A stretch of 44,428 bases of DNA, from contig ONHI01000036.1 in assembly GCA_900317565.1 (NCBI GenBank), positions 1 to 44,428 on the forward strand. Direction: 5' to 3'. This document shows, piece by piece, positions 1 to 9,452 of this stretch. The notes below the pieces were generated by a model. It was given only the letters and a program-made list of their open reading frames with translations. It was not told the origin of the DNA and did no database searches. Source of the DNA: an uncultured Eubacteriales bacterium. GTDB lineage: Bacteria > Bacillota > Clostridia > Christensenellales > Aristaeellaceae. The translations under genes were made by a program, and so were the position numbers. Numbering within the stretch: the first letter of the stretch is position 1; each line of letters begins with the position of its first letter.

Positions 1-5
1 ATGCT

Positions 6-593
6 ATGGACGCGAGAGCGCTGATCGATTTTCTGCGGGTCATGGAGCGGCTGAAGGACGCGCCGCGGCACTGCTGGACCACCGGCGGGCGGCGGGAGAG
101 CGTGGCCGAGCACAGCTGGCGGGTGTCGCTGATGGCCATGCTGATGGCGGATGAGTTCCCCGGGGTGGACATCGATAAAGTGGTGCGCATGTGCCTGGTA
201 CACGACATCGGCGAGGCCATCACCGGCGATATCCCCACCTTCATGAAGACCGACGCCGACCGGGTGGTGGAGGGCCGGGAGGTGGATGCGCTGATCGGCG
301 GCCTGCCGGAGCCCTGGCCGGAGCAGCTGGGCACGCTGTTTGCCGAGATGGAGGCCCTTCAAACGCCCGAGGCGAAGCTGTACAAGGCGCTGGACCGCAT
401 GGAGGCCATACAGAGCCACAACGAATCGGACGTGGCCACCTGGCTGCCCCTGGAGTACGAGCTGAACCTGACCTACGGCGAAAAGGACGCCGCCTTCAGC
501 CCGTACCTGACCAACCTGCGCGCCGAGATGCGCCGGGACACCGAGGCGATGATTGAGGACGCCCGGCGGCGGGGGATAGCGCCGGAGACATGA
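6..593 (+). CDS. HD-domain 5'-deoxynucleotidase-like protein (YfbR/HDDC2 type)
   Basis: The 195-residue product has the metal-binding HD pattern of small nucleotide phosphohydrolases: His36 in VAEHSW, His66-Asp67 in VHDIGE and Asp130 in KALDRME. Spacing and length fit the YfbR/HDDC2 group, which removes phosphate from deoxynucleoside monophosphates in the cytoplasm. The substrate is inferred from family only. The first ATG lies at position 6, so the ribosome binding site is at or beyond the window edge and an earlier start cannot be excluded. It is followed directly by a hairpin terminator, so it ends its transcription unit. Confidence 0.85.
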   Translation: MDARALIDFLRVMERLKDAPRHCWTTGGRRESVAEHSWRVSLMAMLMADEFPGVDIDKVVRMCLVHDIGEAITGDIPTFMKTDADRVVEGREVDALIGGLPEPWPEQLGTLFAEMEALQTPEAKLYKALDRMEAIQSHNESDVATWLPLEYELNLTYGEKDAAFSPYLTNLRAEMRRDTEAMIEDARRRGIAPET

Positions 594-597
594 ATGA

Positions 598-626
598 CCC
601 CGCGCCAATCGGCGCGGGGTTGTGTG
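598..626 (+). terminator. Terminator after the HD-domain gene
   Basis: A perfect 9-bp GC-rich stem (598-606 with 611-619, loop AATC) is followed by TTGTGTG. It starts 4 bases after the stop codon. The T-tract is weak. Confidence 0.7.
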
Positions 627-632
627 AAGAGC

Positions 633-1010
633 CTACCAGATGGACCTTACGGCATCGTATCTCCATATTTTCTCATCTTCCGTGAGTATCGGCATATCGA
701 GCAGCACTGCCTGCGCAATGATGATCCTGTCGAAGGGATCCTTGTGAATGAAGGGAAGCGACTGAATCGCTTCACATTCCTCAGGCGTGATCGGCAGGAT
801 CTTGATTTCGGTGCTTTCGCAGAGATCGGCGATCTGCGTCACTGTCCTGGGAAGGCTCAGCTTGCCAAGGCTGGCCTTGATGGATATCTCCCACAGGGAA
901 GCGATGCTCACCGCGCGATCGTTGCCGCGCAGCGCCTGCTTTGCGGCAGGAGATAGTCGCTCGCTTTCAAACAGCGACCAAATCAGAGCACAGGTATCCA
1001 GCAATATCAT
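633..1010 (-). CDS. vapC: VapC-like PIN-domain toxin
   Basis: The 125-residue product is a PIN-domain ribonuclease of the kind found in type II toxin-antitoxin pairs. The acidic Mg-binding residues are visible: Asp5 (LLDTCALIW), Glu41 (SLWEISIK), Asp91 and Asp94 (HKDPFDR) and an acidic cluster near residue 112 (TEDEKI). PIN toxins cleave tRNA, rRNA or mRNA; the target here is unknown. The start ATG overlaps the stop of the upstream small gene by four bases (ATGA), so the two are translationally coupled, as expected for antitoxin-toxin operons. Confidence 0.88.
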   Translation of the reverse strand: MILLDTCALIWSLFESERLSPAAKQALRGNDRAVSIASLWEISIKASLGKLSLPRTVTQIADLCESTEIKILPITPEECEAIQSLPFIHKDPFDRIIIAQAVLLDMPILTEDEKIWRYDAVRSIW

Positions 1011-1225
1011 GTGTAATCCTCGAAGCCTTCCGGCGTATCGTTGAAATCATCCGCCATATAGAAGGATTCCCCGTTCCATATGCCCAGGGGATAATCGGGA
1101 CGGCTGTGCGATGACTGCTCCTCGCTGCGGTGCTGCAGGAGGGCCTTTATATAGCTGTGGGCTTTGCGGCGGTCTTCCTCGGTCAGGGCCTCCCAGTCCT
1201 GCAGGACAGATGCGGGAATTGCCAT
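1007..1225 (-). CDS. Putative antitoxin partner of the PIN toxin
   Basis: A 72-residue acidic protein lies immediately upstream of the PIN toxin and overlaps it by four bases. The N-terminal half (VLQDWEALTEEDRRKAHSYI) is helical and resembles the DNA-binding part of DUF2281-like antitoxins. The acidic C-terminus (MADDFNDTPEGFEDY) would be the toxin-neutralising tail. A strong AAGGAG site precedes the ATG, and a near-consensus promoter lies 40-60 bases upstream. Function is inferred from position and size, not from a strong sequence signature. Confidence 0.7.
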   Translation of the reverse strand: MAIPASVLQDWEALTEEDRRKAHSYIKALLQHRSEEQSSHSRPDYPLGIWNGESFYMADDFNDTPEGFEDYT

Positions 1226-1260
1226 ACGATCACGCTCCTTCCGGGATGGTTTCCACCTCT

Positions 1261-1289
1261 ATTGTAATACATAACGCTGGAATTATCAA
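1261..1289 (-). promoter_or_regulatory. Promoter of the PIN toxin-antitoxin operon
   Basis: On the minus strand TTGATA (1284-1289) and TACAAT (1261-1266) are separated by 17 bases, each one mismatch from consensus. It lies between argH and the antitoxin, so the TA pair has its own promoter although argH is read in the same direction. Confidence 0.7.
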
Positions 1290-1300
1290 CCGCCAATCCG

Positions 1301-2671
1301 TCATCCCAGCGCCTTGCGCGTGGCCTCGATCGTGGCCTTCACCGCCTCGGGGGCGGGGCCGCCGGGGATGTTGCGCTGGCTGACGCAGGTCAGCAGGTCG
1401 ATGGCGGGATAGACGTCCGCGTCGAACACGGGGGAGAATTGGCGGTAGACCTCCAGCGGCAGCTCCTCCAGCGTCAGGCCCGCCTCGATGCAATGGCGCA
1501 CCAGCCTGCCCACCACGCCGTAGGCGTCCCGGAAGGGCACGCCCTTGCGCACCATGTAATCGGCGCAGTCGGTGGCGTTGATGAAGCCCCCCGCCGCGGC
1601 CCTGCGCATGTTCTCCGGGTGGAAGGTGGCCGTGCGCAGCATCGGCGCGAGCACCGACAGGCTCAGCTCGGCGGTGTCGACGGCGTCGAACAGCGCCTCC
1701 TTGTCCTCCTGCATGTCCTTGTTGTAGGCCAGCGGCAGCGCCTTCATGGCGGTCAGCAGCGTCATCAGGTCGCCGTACACCCGGCCCGTCTTGCCCCGCA
1801 CCAGCTCGGTGATGTCGGGGTTTTTCTTTTGGGGCATGATGGAGGAGCCGGTGGAGAAGTCGTCCGCCAGCGTGACGAACTTGAATTCCCAGCTGCACCA
1901 CAGGCAGATCTCCTCGCTGAAGCGGCTGAGATGGCACATCATGATGGACAGGTCGCCCAGCAGCTCCAGCGCGAAATCCCGGTCGGACACGCCGTCCAGG
2001 CTGTTCATCGATATGCCGTTGAAGCCCAGCAGCTCCGCCACGTATGCCCGGTCCAGCGGATAGGTGGTGCCCGCCAGCGCGCCGCTGCCCAGCGGCAGCA
2101 CCAGCGTGCGGCGCTTGCAGTCCGCCAGCCGGTCGATGTCCCGCAGCAGCATCTGGGCGTAGGCCATCAGATAGTGGCCCAGCGTCACCGGCTGCGCCCG
2201 CTGCAGGTGGGTGTAGCCGGGCATGACCGTCTCCAGGTGCTGCTCGGCCACGTCGCACAGCGCGTGGGCGAGATCCTTCGCCAGCGCGCTCAGCCGGTCG
2301 ATCCTGTCCGCCAGGTACATGCGGATGTCCAGCGCCACCTGGTCGTTGCGGCTGCGGGCGGTGTGCAGCCGCTTGCCCGCGTCGCCGATGCGCTGGGTCA
2401 GCGTGGCCTCCACGAAGGTGTGGATGTCCTCGCATTCCATGTCGATCTCCAGCGCCCCGCTGTCGATGTCGGCGAGTATGCCCTTCAGGCCCTCGACGAT
2501 CTTCTCCGCGTCCCCGGCCGGTATGATGCCCTGTCTGCCCAGCATCGTGGCGTGGGCGATGGAGCCGGTGATGTCCTGCCGGTACATGCGGCTGTCAAAG
2601 CCGATGGAGTTGTTGATGGCGCTCAGGCGCTCGTCCACGTCGCCGCCGGTGCGGCCCGCCCATAGTTTCAT
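1301..2671 (-). CDS. argH: Argininosuccinate lyase
   Basis: The 456-residue protein has full family length. It has the fumarase/aspartase superfamily signature GSSIMPQKKNPD (275-286), with the catalytic serine in the flexible loop, HTARSRNDQ (103-111) and the substrate-binding YTHLQRAQP stretch around residue 155. It cleaves argininosuccinate to arginine and fumarate in the last step of arginine synthesis. An AAAGGAG site precedes the ATG. argG lies 1.5 kb upstream on the same strand but is separated by a surface-protein gene, so argG and argH do not form a simple operon here. Confidence 0.97.
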   Translation of the reverse strand: MKLWAGRTGGDVDERLSAINNSIGFDSRMYRQDITGSIAHATMLGRQGIIPAGDAEKIVEGLKGILADIDSGALEIDMECEDIHTFVEATLTQRIGDAGKRLHTARSRNDQVALDIRMYLADRIDRLSALAKDLAHALCDVAEQHLETVMPGYTHLQRAQPVTLGHYLMAYAQMLLRDIDRLADCKRRTLVLPLGSGALAGTTYPLDRAYVAELLGFNGISMNSLDGVSDRDFALELLGDLSIMMCHLSRFSEEICLWCSWEFKFVTLADDFSTGSSIMPQKKNPDITELVRGKTGRVYGDLMTLLTAMKALPLAYNKDMQEDKEALFDAVDTAELSLSVLAPMLRTATFHPENMRRAAAGGFINATDCADYMVRKGVPFRDAYGVVGRLVRHCIEAGLTLEELPLEVYRQFSPVFDADVYPAIDLLTCVSQRNIPGGPAPEAVKATIEATRKALG

Positions 2672-2686
2672 AGACTGTCTGCTCCT

Positions 2687-4027
2687 TTATTTCTTCTTTA
2701 CGGTGATGGTGATCGTGGCCTTCTTGCCGTTGGCGGTGGTCACGGTGATCTTTGCCTTGCCGGGCTTTTTGGCCTTCACGACGCCCTTGCTGGACACCGT
2801 GGCGACCTTCTTGTTGCTGGACTTCCAGGTCAGCTTGGTCTTGGCCTTCGAGGGCGTCAGCTTGACCTTCAGCGTCAGCTTCTTGCCCGCCTTCATCGTC
2901 TTCTTCTTGCCCTGGGTGATCTTGATGGCCGTCGGGGCCTTAGGGGTCGCCGTGGGCTTCACGGACGCCTTAGGGGTCGCCGTGGGCTTCGGGGAGACCG
3001 TCGGCGTGGAAGACGGCGCAGGCGTGGGCGTTGGGGTGGGGGAGGGCGTGGGCTCGGGCTTCTTGACCTGCACGGCGCACGTCCAGCTGCGGCTGTCGCC
3101 CACCTGGACGATGACGCTCGTGCAGCCCGCCTGCAGCGCGGTGATCAGGCCGCTTTCGTCCACGCTGGCGATGCCGGGGGACTGGCTCCTGAACGTGGGC
3201 GCGAACCCCGCGACGCTGACCGTCGCCCCCAGGGTGGCCGTCTCGCCCACGGTCATTTCCAGCTTTTCCGCGCTCAGCGTCACCGTCAGGTCCGTCAGTT
3301 CGAGGGCATGTCCGTTGTCCTGGGCGTACTGGCATGCCGCCGAGCCGCTGGGACAGGCGATGACGGTGCTGCTGTGGAATACATACTTGCCGAAGTCGGT
3401 CACGCTGGCCGGTATGACGACGCGATCCAGGTCGAACTGGCCGAAGAAGGCGTAATCGCCGATGCTGGTCACGCTGTCGGGAATGACGACCTCCCGGATG
3501 TTGTTGCCCCTGCCGTTGGTGACGTCGAAGGCGAAGGACCCGATGTGGGTGATGCCCTGGCCGATCTCGATGGCCCTGAAATACTTGCCGTAGGCGGTGG
3601 TGGTGTCCTTCGAATCGCTCATCCACGGCGCGTGGACGTAGCCCGCGCAGTAATCCGTGGGATTGGTGTAATCGTTCATGGGGCCGGCGCCGGTGAGCGT
3701 CAGCGTGCGGAAGGCGCCGAATTCCTCCGTCACCCGGTCGGTGATCTTCCAGGTGATGTTGCCGTCCACGCCGGAATCCCGAAGCAGCTCCTCCCCGGCG
3801 TCCTGTGCATCCGCCTCGGCGGCGATGTCCTCGCCGGCCAGCACCTGGGCGGGCGCTTCCCCGTCAAAGGCAGGGAGCGCTTCCTCGCCGTCGCCCAGCA
3901 GCGCCTCGATCTCCTCCACGGGGGCGTCGATGAACTCGGCGTATACGGCGTCCGGCGCCTCCGCCCACGCGGCGAAGACCAGCGCCAGGGCCGTCAACAG
4001 GCTGAGCAGCGCAAACAGCTTCTTCAT
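2687..4027 (-). CDS. Secreted surface protein with BspA-type leucine-rich repeats and Ig-like domains
   Basis: The 446-residue protein begins with a signal peptide (MKKLFALLSLLTALALVFAAWA). It continues with a leucine-rich-repeat region of the BspA/LRR_5 type (repeats such as VVIPDSVTSIGDYAF and VVIPASVTDFGKYVF), a Big2-like Ig domain (VTLSAEKLEMTVGETATLGA onward), a Pro/Thr/Ser linker with repeated PTATPKA, and a very lysine-rich second Big2-like domain at the C-terminus. No sortase motif is visible; the basic end may bind the cell wall. The start is set by a GGAGGAGA site; a longer open frame upstream runs into argG and is not coding. Such proteins usually act in adhesion; the ligand is unknown. 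Confidence 0.88.
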   Translation of the reverse strand: MKKLFALLSLLTALALVFAAWAEAPDAVYAEFIDAPVEEIEALLGDGEEALPAFDGEAPAQVLAGEDIAAEADAQDAGEELLRDSGVDGNITWKITDRVTEEFGAFRTLTLTGAGPMNDYTNPTDYCAGYVHAPWMSDSKDTTTAYGKYFRAIEIGQGITHIGSFAFDVTNGRGNNIREVVIPDSVTSIGDYAFFGQFDLDRVVIPASVTDFGKYVFHSSTVIACPSGSAACQYAQDNGHALELTDLTVTLSAEKLEMTVGETATLGATVSVAGFAPTFRSQSPGIASVDESGLITALQAGCTSVIVQVGDSRSWTCAVQVKKPEPTPSPTPTPTPAPSSTPTVSPKPTATPKASVKPTATPKAPTAIKITQGKKKTMKAGKKLTLKVKLTPSKAKTKLTWKSSNKKVATVSSKGVVKAKKPGKAKITVTTANGKKATITITVKKK

Positions 4028-4078
4028 GGTTCTCTCCTCCCGGGTGCGTCGTCGTGGTGAAAGACCCCTCTTGCTGTC

Positions 4079-4107
4079 ATTATACACGACGGCCGCGCAA
4101 CCCGCAA
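4079..4107 (-). promoter_or_regulatory. Promoter of the surface-protein gene
   Basis: A perfect TATAAT (4079-4084, minus strand) with TTGCGG 17 bases upstream (4102-4107). The -35 is weak. It lies between the argG terminator and the surface-protein start. Confidence 0.5.
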
Positions 4108-4145
4108 GGGGAGGATGCCATAAATCGCGCGTCTCCATGACAGAC

Positions 4146-4175
4146 AAAAGCCCTCCCTGTGTGGGGGAGGGCCTT
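4146..4175 (-). terminator. Terminator of argG
   Basis: Stem GCCCTCCC/GGGAGGGC (4150-4157 with 4165-4172), followed on the minus strand by TTTTG, 11-40 bases after the argG stop codon. Confidence 0.8.
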
Positions 4176-4185
4176 TGACAGGCGA

Positions 4186-5426
<1,241 letters not shown>

Positions 5427-5483
5427 ATCTATCGCTCCTTGACTGCCGCGCTTCGGCGGCGCTGTTTTTGTGTTGATGTGTAT

Positions 5484-5511
5484 ATTATATACCGGATTTA
5501 TGCAAAGTCAA
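5484..5511 (-). promoter_or_regulatory. argG promoter
   Basis: TTGACT (5506-5511) and TATAAT (5484-5489) on the minus strand with a 16-base spacer. A leader of about 55 bases with GGAGCG precedes the ATG at 5426. Confidence 0.8.
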
Positions 5512-5533
5512 TCCCTGAAAACCGCAGATACAG

Positions 5534-5585
5534 TTAATTTTTATTAATATTATGCAGAATATATGTATATTGATGCATATATGCA
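5534..5585. promoter_or_regulatory. Possible ArgR operator region upstream of argG
   Basis: Just upstream of the argG -35 lie two AT-rich dyads with centres 39 bases apart: TTAATTTTTATTAA (5534-5547) and the perfect palindrome TGCATATATGCA (5574-5585). Both resemble the general form of ARG boxes (TGNAT-AT core-ATNCA). No regulator gene is in the window, so the assignment is inference. Confidence 0.35.
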
Positions 5586-5623
5586 AAGCAATGGGCCGGA
5601 GGCATGAAGCCCCGGCCCATGTA

Positions 5624-5881
5624 TCATTCATAATGTCCCTTCACAGCCAGTATGACGATGTCGTCCCCGGTGCGGCGATAGATCACGCGGTTCCTCTCGT
5701 CGATGCGGCGGCTCCACCACCCGCTCAGGCCTCCGGTCAGCGGTTCCGGCTTGCCGATGCCCTCGAAGGGGCTGCGCTGGATATCGCGGATCAGCTGGTT
5801 GATGCGCTTCAATGTGCGCTTGTCCTGGGACTGCCAATCCAGATAATCCTCCCAGGCGCTCTCCTCCCACAGCAGCCGCAT
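5624..5881 (-). CDS. yoeB: YoeB/Txe-family toxin
   Basis: The 85-residue protein matches the Txe/YoeB branch of the RelE superfamily. Visible family features are MRLLWEESAWEDYLDWQSQD at the start, KRINQLIRDIQRSPFEGIGKPEPL in the middle, and WSRRIDERNRVIYR with a terminal KGHYE, the position of the catalytic His-Tyr end. These toxins cleave mRNA on the ribosome. It starts one base after the stop of its antitoxin gene. The pairing with a RelB/DinJ-type rather than YefM-type antitoxin is seen in other Firmicutes. Confidence 0.9.
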   Translation of the reverse strand: MRLLWEESAWEDYLDWQSQDKRTLKRINQLIRDIQRSPFEGIGKPEPLTGGLSGWWSRRIDERNRVIYRRTGDDIVILAVKGHYE

Positions 5882-5882
5882 G

Positions 5883-6143
5883 TCAGTCCTCGATCAGGTC
5901 ATGCTCGACCAATCGCGCCTCGCCGGATTCCACGCGGGCCTTGAGCCCCTCGAGGTGGCGCAGGTTCGCTTCGGAGTAGAAGGGGTCGACGGACACATCG
6001 AAGGGGATGCGCTGCTCGCGGCACATCTTCCGGGCAAAGATCGTGAAGGCGGTGGTCATGTTCATGCCGAGCTCCCGGCAAACGCCCTCCATGTTGGACT
6101 TCAATTCCTCGTCCATGCGTATGGTCACCATGGTCTGGGTCAT
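5883..6143 (-). CDS. RelB/DinJ-family antitoxin
   Basis: The 86-residue protein begins with MTQTMVTIRMDEELKSNME, a ribbon-helix-helix DNA-binding start typical of RelB/DinJ, continues with GMNMTTAFTIFARKM and IPFDVSVDPFYSEANLRHL, and ends in an acidic tail. It would neutralise the downstream YoeB-type toxin and autoregulate the operon. GGAGG precedes the ATG, and a near-perfect promoter lies upstream. Confidence 0.9.
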   Translation of the reverse strand: MTQTMVTIRMDEELKSNMEGVCRELGMNMTTAFTIFARKMCREQRIPFDVSVDPFYSEANLRHLEGLKARVESGEARLVEHDLIED

Positions 6144-6165
6144 AAGGATGCCTCCCTTCGGGGAT

Positions 6166-6194
6166 ATTTTAACACATTATATATACGTTGTCAA
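6166..6194 (-). promoter_or_regulatory. Promoter of the RelB-YoeB operon
   Basis: TTGACA (6189-6194) and TAAAAT (6166-6171) with a 17-base spacer on the minus strand, about 25 bases before the antitoxin start. Confidence 0.8.
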
Positions 6195-6205
6195 TACGAT
6201 GTATG

Positions 6206-6655
6206 CTATCCTCTCATGCGCCTGAAGAAATCCTTCAGCAGCGCCTCGCATTCCCCGGCCAGCACGCTGCCGTCGGAGGGGCAGAAGTGGGGGAAGGCGG
6301 GGTCCTCGGGGATGCGGTAGAGGCTCCCGGCGCAGCCCTGGCCCGGGTCCGCCGCGCCGTACACCAGCCGCCCCACCCGGGCCTGCATGATGGCCCCGGC
6401 GCACATGGGGCAGGGCTCCAGCGTCACGTACAGCGTGCAGCGGTTCAGCCGCCAGTCGCCGCAGGCGGCGCTGGCGCGGCGTATGGCCAGCAGCTCCGCG
6501 TGGGCGGTGGCGTCATGGGTCGCCTCGCATTCGTTGTGGGCGCGGACGACGATCTCCCCGTTCCGCGCGATCACGCAGCCCACGGGCATCTCGCCCGCCT
6601 GGGCCGCCAGCCGCGCCTCCATGAGCGCCTCGCGCATGAAATCAGCATCCGTCAT
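6206..6655 (-). CDS. tadA: tRNA-specific adenosine deaminase
   Basis: The 149-residue protein has the zinc-dependent deaminase motifs TAHAELLAI (His-Ala-Glu) and LEPCPMCAGAI (PCxxC), followed by the TadA-typical RVGRLVYGAADP. It converts A34 to inosine in tRNA-Arg(ACG). The chosen start is the ATG of MTDADFMREAL, where other TadA proteins begin, with GGGAGAGA upstream; the open frame extends 26 codons further but without similarity. It lies 84 bases downstream of a MATE gene on the same strand. Confidence 0.92.
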   Translation of the reverse strand: MTDADFMREALMEARLAAQAGEMPVGCVIARNGEIVVRAHNECEATHDATAHAELLAIRRASAACGDWRLNRCTLYVTLEPCPMCAGAIMQARVGRLVYGAADPGQGCAGSLYRIPEDPAFPHFCPSDGSVLAGECEALLKDFFRRMRG

Positions 6656-6739
6656 AGATGATATGCTCTCTCCCTTCGCCAGACATCGGCCTGCTTCAAC
6701 TCCACACTCCACACTGAACGGTCCCCGATGCATTGAAGA

Positions 6740-8065
6740 TCATTTTCTCCACTTTATCATCAGCCCGATCTCCCACACCATCATCAATATCCATCCCGCG
6801 GCGCAGGCGATGGGCACGGCGTCCAGCCCGAGCCGCCCGATCAGCAGGAACGTGAAGGCGGCGCGGGTGAACATCTGGGCGTAGGTGACGTACATGGTCA
6901 GCTTCAGCTTGCCCATGGCCCGCATGTAGCCCTGCAGCCCGTTGGTGATGCCGGGCATGAAGTAGAAAAAGCCCATCAGCCGCAGGTAGCGCGCGCCGAG
7001 GCGTATGACCTCCGTCTCCTCCGGCGCGACGAACAGCCGCATCAGCGGCCCGGCCAGCGCGAACACCGCCGCGGACACGATCAGCCCGTAGGCCACCTCA
7101 TAGGCCATGGCGACGTAAAAGCCCCGGCGCATGCGCTCCGGCTTGCCCGCGCCGTGGTTCTGGGCCACCAGCACGGTCTCGCCCCCGGCGATGTCCCGCT
7201 CGGGGATCAGCGCGTAATCGTCGATGCGGTTCACGGCGTTGAAGGCGGCGATGGCGCTGACGCCCAGCGGGTTCACCGCGGCCTGCACCAGCAGCTTGCC
7301 CACATAGATGCCCGCCTGCTGCAGGGCGCTGGGGGCACTGAAGCGCACCGTGCGCCGCAGCAGCGCCCGGTCCACGGCGAAGTCCCGCCGGTCGGCGAAC
7401 AGCATCGGCTCGTTGCGCCGCAGCAGCGCCGCGCACAGCGCCACCGATATGCCCTGGGAGATCACCGTGGCGTAGGCCGCCCCGGCCACGCCCATGGACA
7501 GCTTCGCCACGAACAGCAGATCCAGCCCAACGTTGGCCAGCGAGCCCGCCACCAGGCACACCAGCGGCGTCAGCGTGTCCCCGATGGACCGGGAGGCCGC
7601 CGCGAATATGTTGTACAGCGAGGTGACGATCATGCCCAGCGCCACGATGCGCAGATAGCGGGCCGTGTCGCCCATGATCGCCTCCGGCGTGCGGCACAGC
7701 GCCAGCAGCGGCCGCGCCAGCGCGAACAGCCCCAGCGCGATGGCCAGGCTGAAGGCCGCACTCATGGCCAGCGTGGTGGCGAATTCCCGCCGCAGCGCGC
7801 GGCTGTCCCCCGCGCCGTAGAATTCGCTCATCAGCACCGACGCGCCGATGCCCATGCCGATGATGAAGAACATGGCGATGCTCATCAGCGGGCTGGCGAC
7901 GCCCACCGCCGCCAGCGCGTTTGCCCCGGCATACTTGCCCACGATCACCGAGTCCACGGTGTTGTAGGTCACCTGAAACAGATCGCCCAGTATCGCCGGG
8001 ATCACATAGCGCAGCAGGTGGCGCGGTATGCTGCCCTCGGTCATCGGGCGGGATGCGGTTCGCAT
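6740..8065 (-). CDS. MATE-family multidrug exporter
   Basis: A hydrophobic protein of about 441 residues with twelve predicted membrane segments. It has typical MATE N-terminal sequence (IPRHLLRYVIPAILGDLFQ, then VDSVIVGKYAGANALAAVGVASP) and an internal repeat of the two halves. It exports organic cations or drugs using Na+ or H+. The ATG at 8065 is preferred because GAGGAAA lies just upstream; an in-frame TTG five codons earlier overlaps that site. Substrate cannot be told from sequence. Confidence 0.9.
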   Translation of the reverse strand: MRTASRPMTEGSIPRHLLRYVIPAILGDLFQVTYNTVDSVIVGKYAGANALAAVGVASPLMSIAMFFIIGMGIGASVLMSEFYGAGDSRALRREFATTLAMSAAFSLAIALGLFALARPLLALCRTPEAIMGDTARYLRIVALGMIVTSLYNIFAAASRSIGDTLTPLVCLVAGSLANVGLDLLFVAKLSMGVAGAAYATVISQGISVALCAALLRRNEPMLFADRRDFAVDRALLRRTVRFSAPSALQQAGIYVGKLLVQAAVNPLGVSAIAAFNAVNRIDDYALIPERDIAGGETVLVAQNHGAGKPERMRRGFYVAMAYEVAYGLIVSAAVFALAGPLMRLFVAPEETEVIRLGARYLRLMGFFYFMPGITNGLQGYMRAMGKLKLTMYVTYAQMFTRAAFTFLLIGRLGLDAVPIACAAGWILMMVWEIGLMIKWRK

Positions 8066-8090
8066 GATCGGTTTCCTCAATCCAAACAGA

Positions 8091-8112
8091 CTTGCCGGAA
8101 AACCCCGGCAAG
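8091..8112 (-). terminator. Hairpin between the DUF4363 and MATE genes
   Basis: Perfect 8-bp stem CTTGCCGG/CCGGCAAG with a 6-base loop, 30 bases past the DUF4363 stop. There is only a short T-rich stretch (TCTGTTT) after it, so it may be a weak terminator or processing site. Confidence 0.5.
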
Positions 8113-8141
8113 TCCGATTGTACCCGCATATCCGCCGCCTG

Positions 8142-8525
8142 TCAATACAGATTCGACAGCCGCAGCGCCTGTTCGTCCCGCAGGTGGGAGAGCCCCATGT
8201 CCACCTGGGACATCATGCGCAAAAAGTCGTCGTGGTCCTCGCACTCCAGGCAGATCTGCGCCTCGGCGATGGCCGCGCCCACGTCGTGCAGCGCGTCGTG
8301 GCTGGCCAGCATCTCCATCCAGCCCGCCCGGTCCTCCCAGAACCCGGCCAGCTGGACCATCAGCGCCTTGGCCCGGGCGGCGTCGCCCTGCTGCGCGGCC
8401 AGCACCGCCAGGCTCTGCAGGCGCTCCGCGCCGTCCACGGCCCGGTCGATGCAGACCAGGGACACCGCGCACAGCGCCAGCGCGCAGGCCAGCACGGCCA
8501 GCGTCAGTATCAGTGTCCGCTTCAC
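8142..8525 (-). CDS. DUF4363-family protein
   Basis: The 127-residue protein has one N-terminal membrane anchor (residues 5-26) and a helical extracytoplasmic domain. Sequence and position match DUF4363, a family usually encoded beside DUF421 genes in spore-forming Firmicutes. Its biochemical role is unknown. It starts with GTG directly after the TAG of the DUF421 gene (no gap), so the two are translationally coupled; the GGAGGAGG site is inside the upstream gene. Confidence 0.75.
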   Translation of the reverse strand: MKRTLILTLAVLACALALCAVSLVCIDRAVDGAERLQSLAVLAAQQGDAARAKALMVQLAGFWEDRAGWMEMLASHDALHDVGAAIAEAQICLECEDHDDFLRMMSQVDMGLSHLRDEQALRLSNLY

Positions 8526-9242
8526 CTACCAGCCCACCTCCTCCGGCGGGACGGCCTGAAAGCGCACCGGCGGGCCGCCCGGGATTTGAAGTGTCATGCG
8601 GCCCCGGGTGTCCAGCGAGGCCAGCAGCACCTCCCGCGCCGCCAGTCCCCGGGCCGCCAGCAGGCCGTCCAGCCAGCCCCGGTCCAGGCCCGCCCGGGCG
8701 AGGTTGCCCGGCTGCACCCGCCCGTCCATGACCAGCGCCAGCGGCAGGCCCTCGTAGCCGGGATCGAGGCCCAGCTCGGACGTCTTCGGGCCGCGCTCGC
8801 CGCCCGCCGGGAAGGCGGATATCGCGCCGTTGGCCTCCACGATGGCGGTGCCCACCTCCGCCGGGTCCATAAAGCCCGCGCCGCGCAGGCCCTCCAGCAG
8901 GTCCGAGAGGCTCAGGCACAGCCGGTCCAGCTCCCCGCGATCGATCCGTCCCCGGCGGATCACCACCGCGGGCTTGCCCGAGACCAGCGCCCGGAAGCCG
9001 TCCCAGCGCAGCGAGGCCAGCGTGATGCCCCCGTGGACCGCAAACATCGCCGCCACCGGCAGCAGCCCGTGCAGCAGCGGCGTGGACACGCTCTCCATCG
9101 GGGAGGAGATCAAATCCGCCAGCAGTATCGTCATCGCCAGCTCGTAGGGCTCCAGCTCGCCCAGCTGGCGCTTGCCCAGCGCCCGCATCGTCACGATCAT
9201 CACCGCGTACAGCAGCGCCCCTCTGAAAAACAGGGTGAACAT
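8526..9242 (-). CDS. DUF421-family membrane protein (YetF/YrbG type)
   Basis: The 238-residue protein has three N-terminal membrane helices, the conserved MRALGKRQLGELEPYELAMT segment that marks DUF421, and a cytoplasmic C-terminal domain. Homologues in Bacillus are linked to spore germination or stress, but the molecular function is not settled. The ATG at 9242 is chosen because GAAAGGA lies 8 bases upstream; an in-frame TTG five codons earlier overlaps that site. It forms a two-gene unit with the DUF4363 gene. Confidence 0.85.
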   Translation of the reverse strand: MFTLFFRGALLYAVMIVTMRALGKRQLGELEPYELAMTILLADLISSPMESVSTPLLHGLLPVAAMFAVHGGITLASLRWDGFRALVSGKPAVVIRRGRIDRGELDRLCLSLSDLLEGLRGAGFMDPAEVGTAIVEANGAISAFPAGGERGPKTSELGLDPGYEGLPLALVMDGRVQPGNLARAGLDRGWLDGLLAARGLAAREVLLASLDTRGRMTLQIPGGPPVRFQAVPPEEVGW

Positions 9243-9379
9243 AAATAATCCTTTCAATCGGGAACCGGGACCGGCCTTCGCCCCGCCCTCCCCATAATTC
9301 TCAATTCAAAACAACGCCGTTCTCCGGCCTATTCCTTCCCTCCCTCCTTCCAAAATATGCGCCATCTCCCGTTTGCCCC

Positions 9380-9408
9380 TTGATTTCTGGGGGAAATGGG
9401 GGTATGAT
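9380..9408 (+). promoter_or_regulatory. Promoter of the zinc-ribbon/CapA/ispE unit
   Basis: TTGATT (9380-9385) and TATGAT (9403-9408) with a 17-base spacer; a second perfect TATAAT follows at 9412-9417 without a matching -35. Confidence 0.6.
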
Positions 9409-9452
9409 AGCTATAATAGGAAAGGTATGCATCCATACCGGAGAGGCGAAAC

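Noticed and set aside
1439..2665. 408-codon plus-strand open frame opposite argH
   Set aside because: Lies wholly within argH in antisense; composition is biased and no ribosome site or motif is present.
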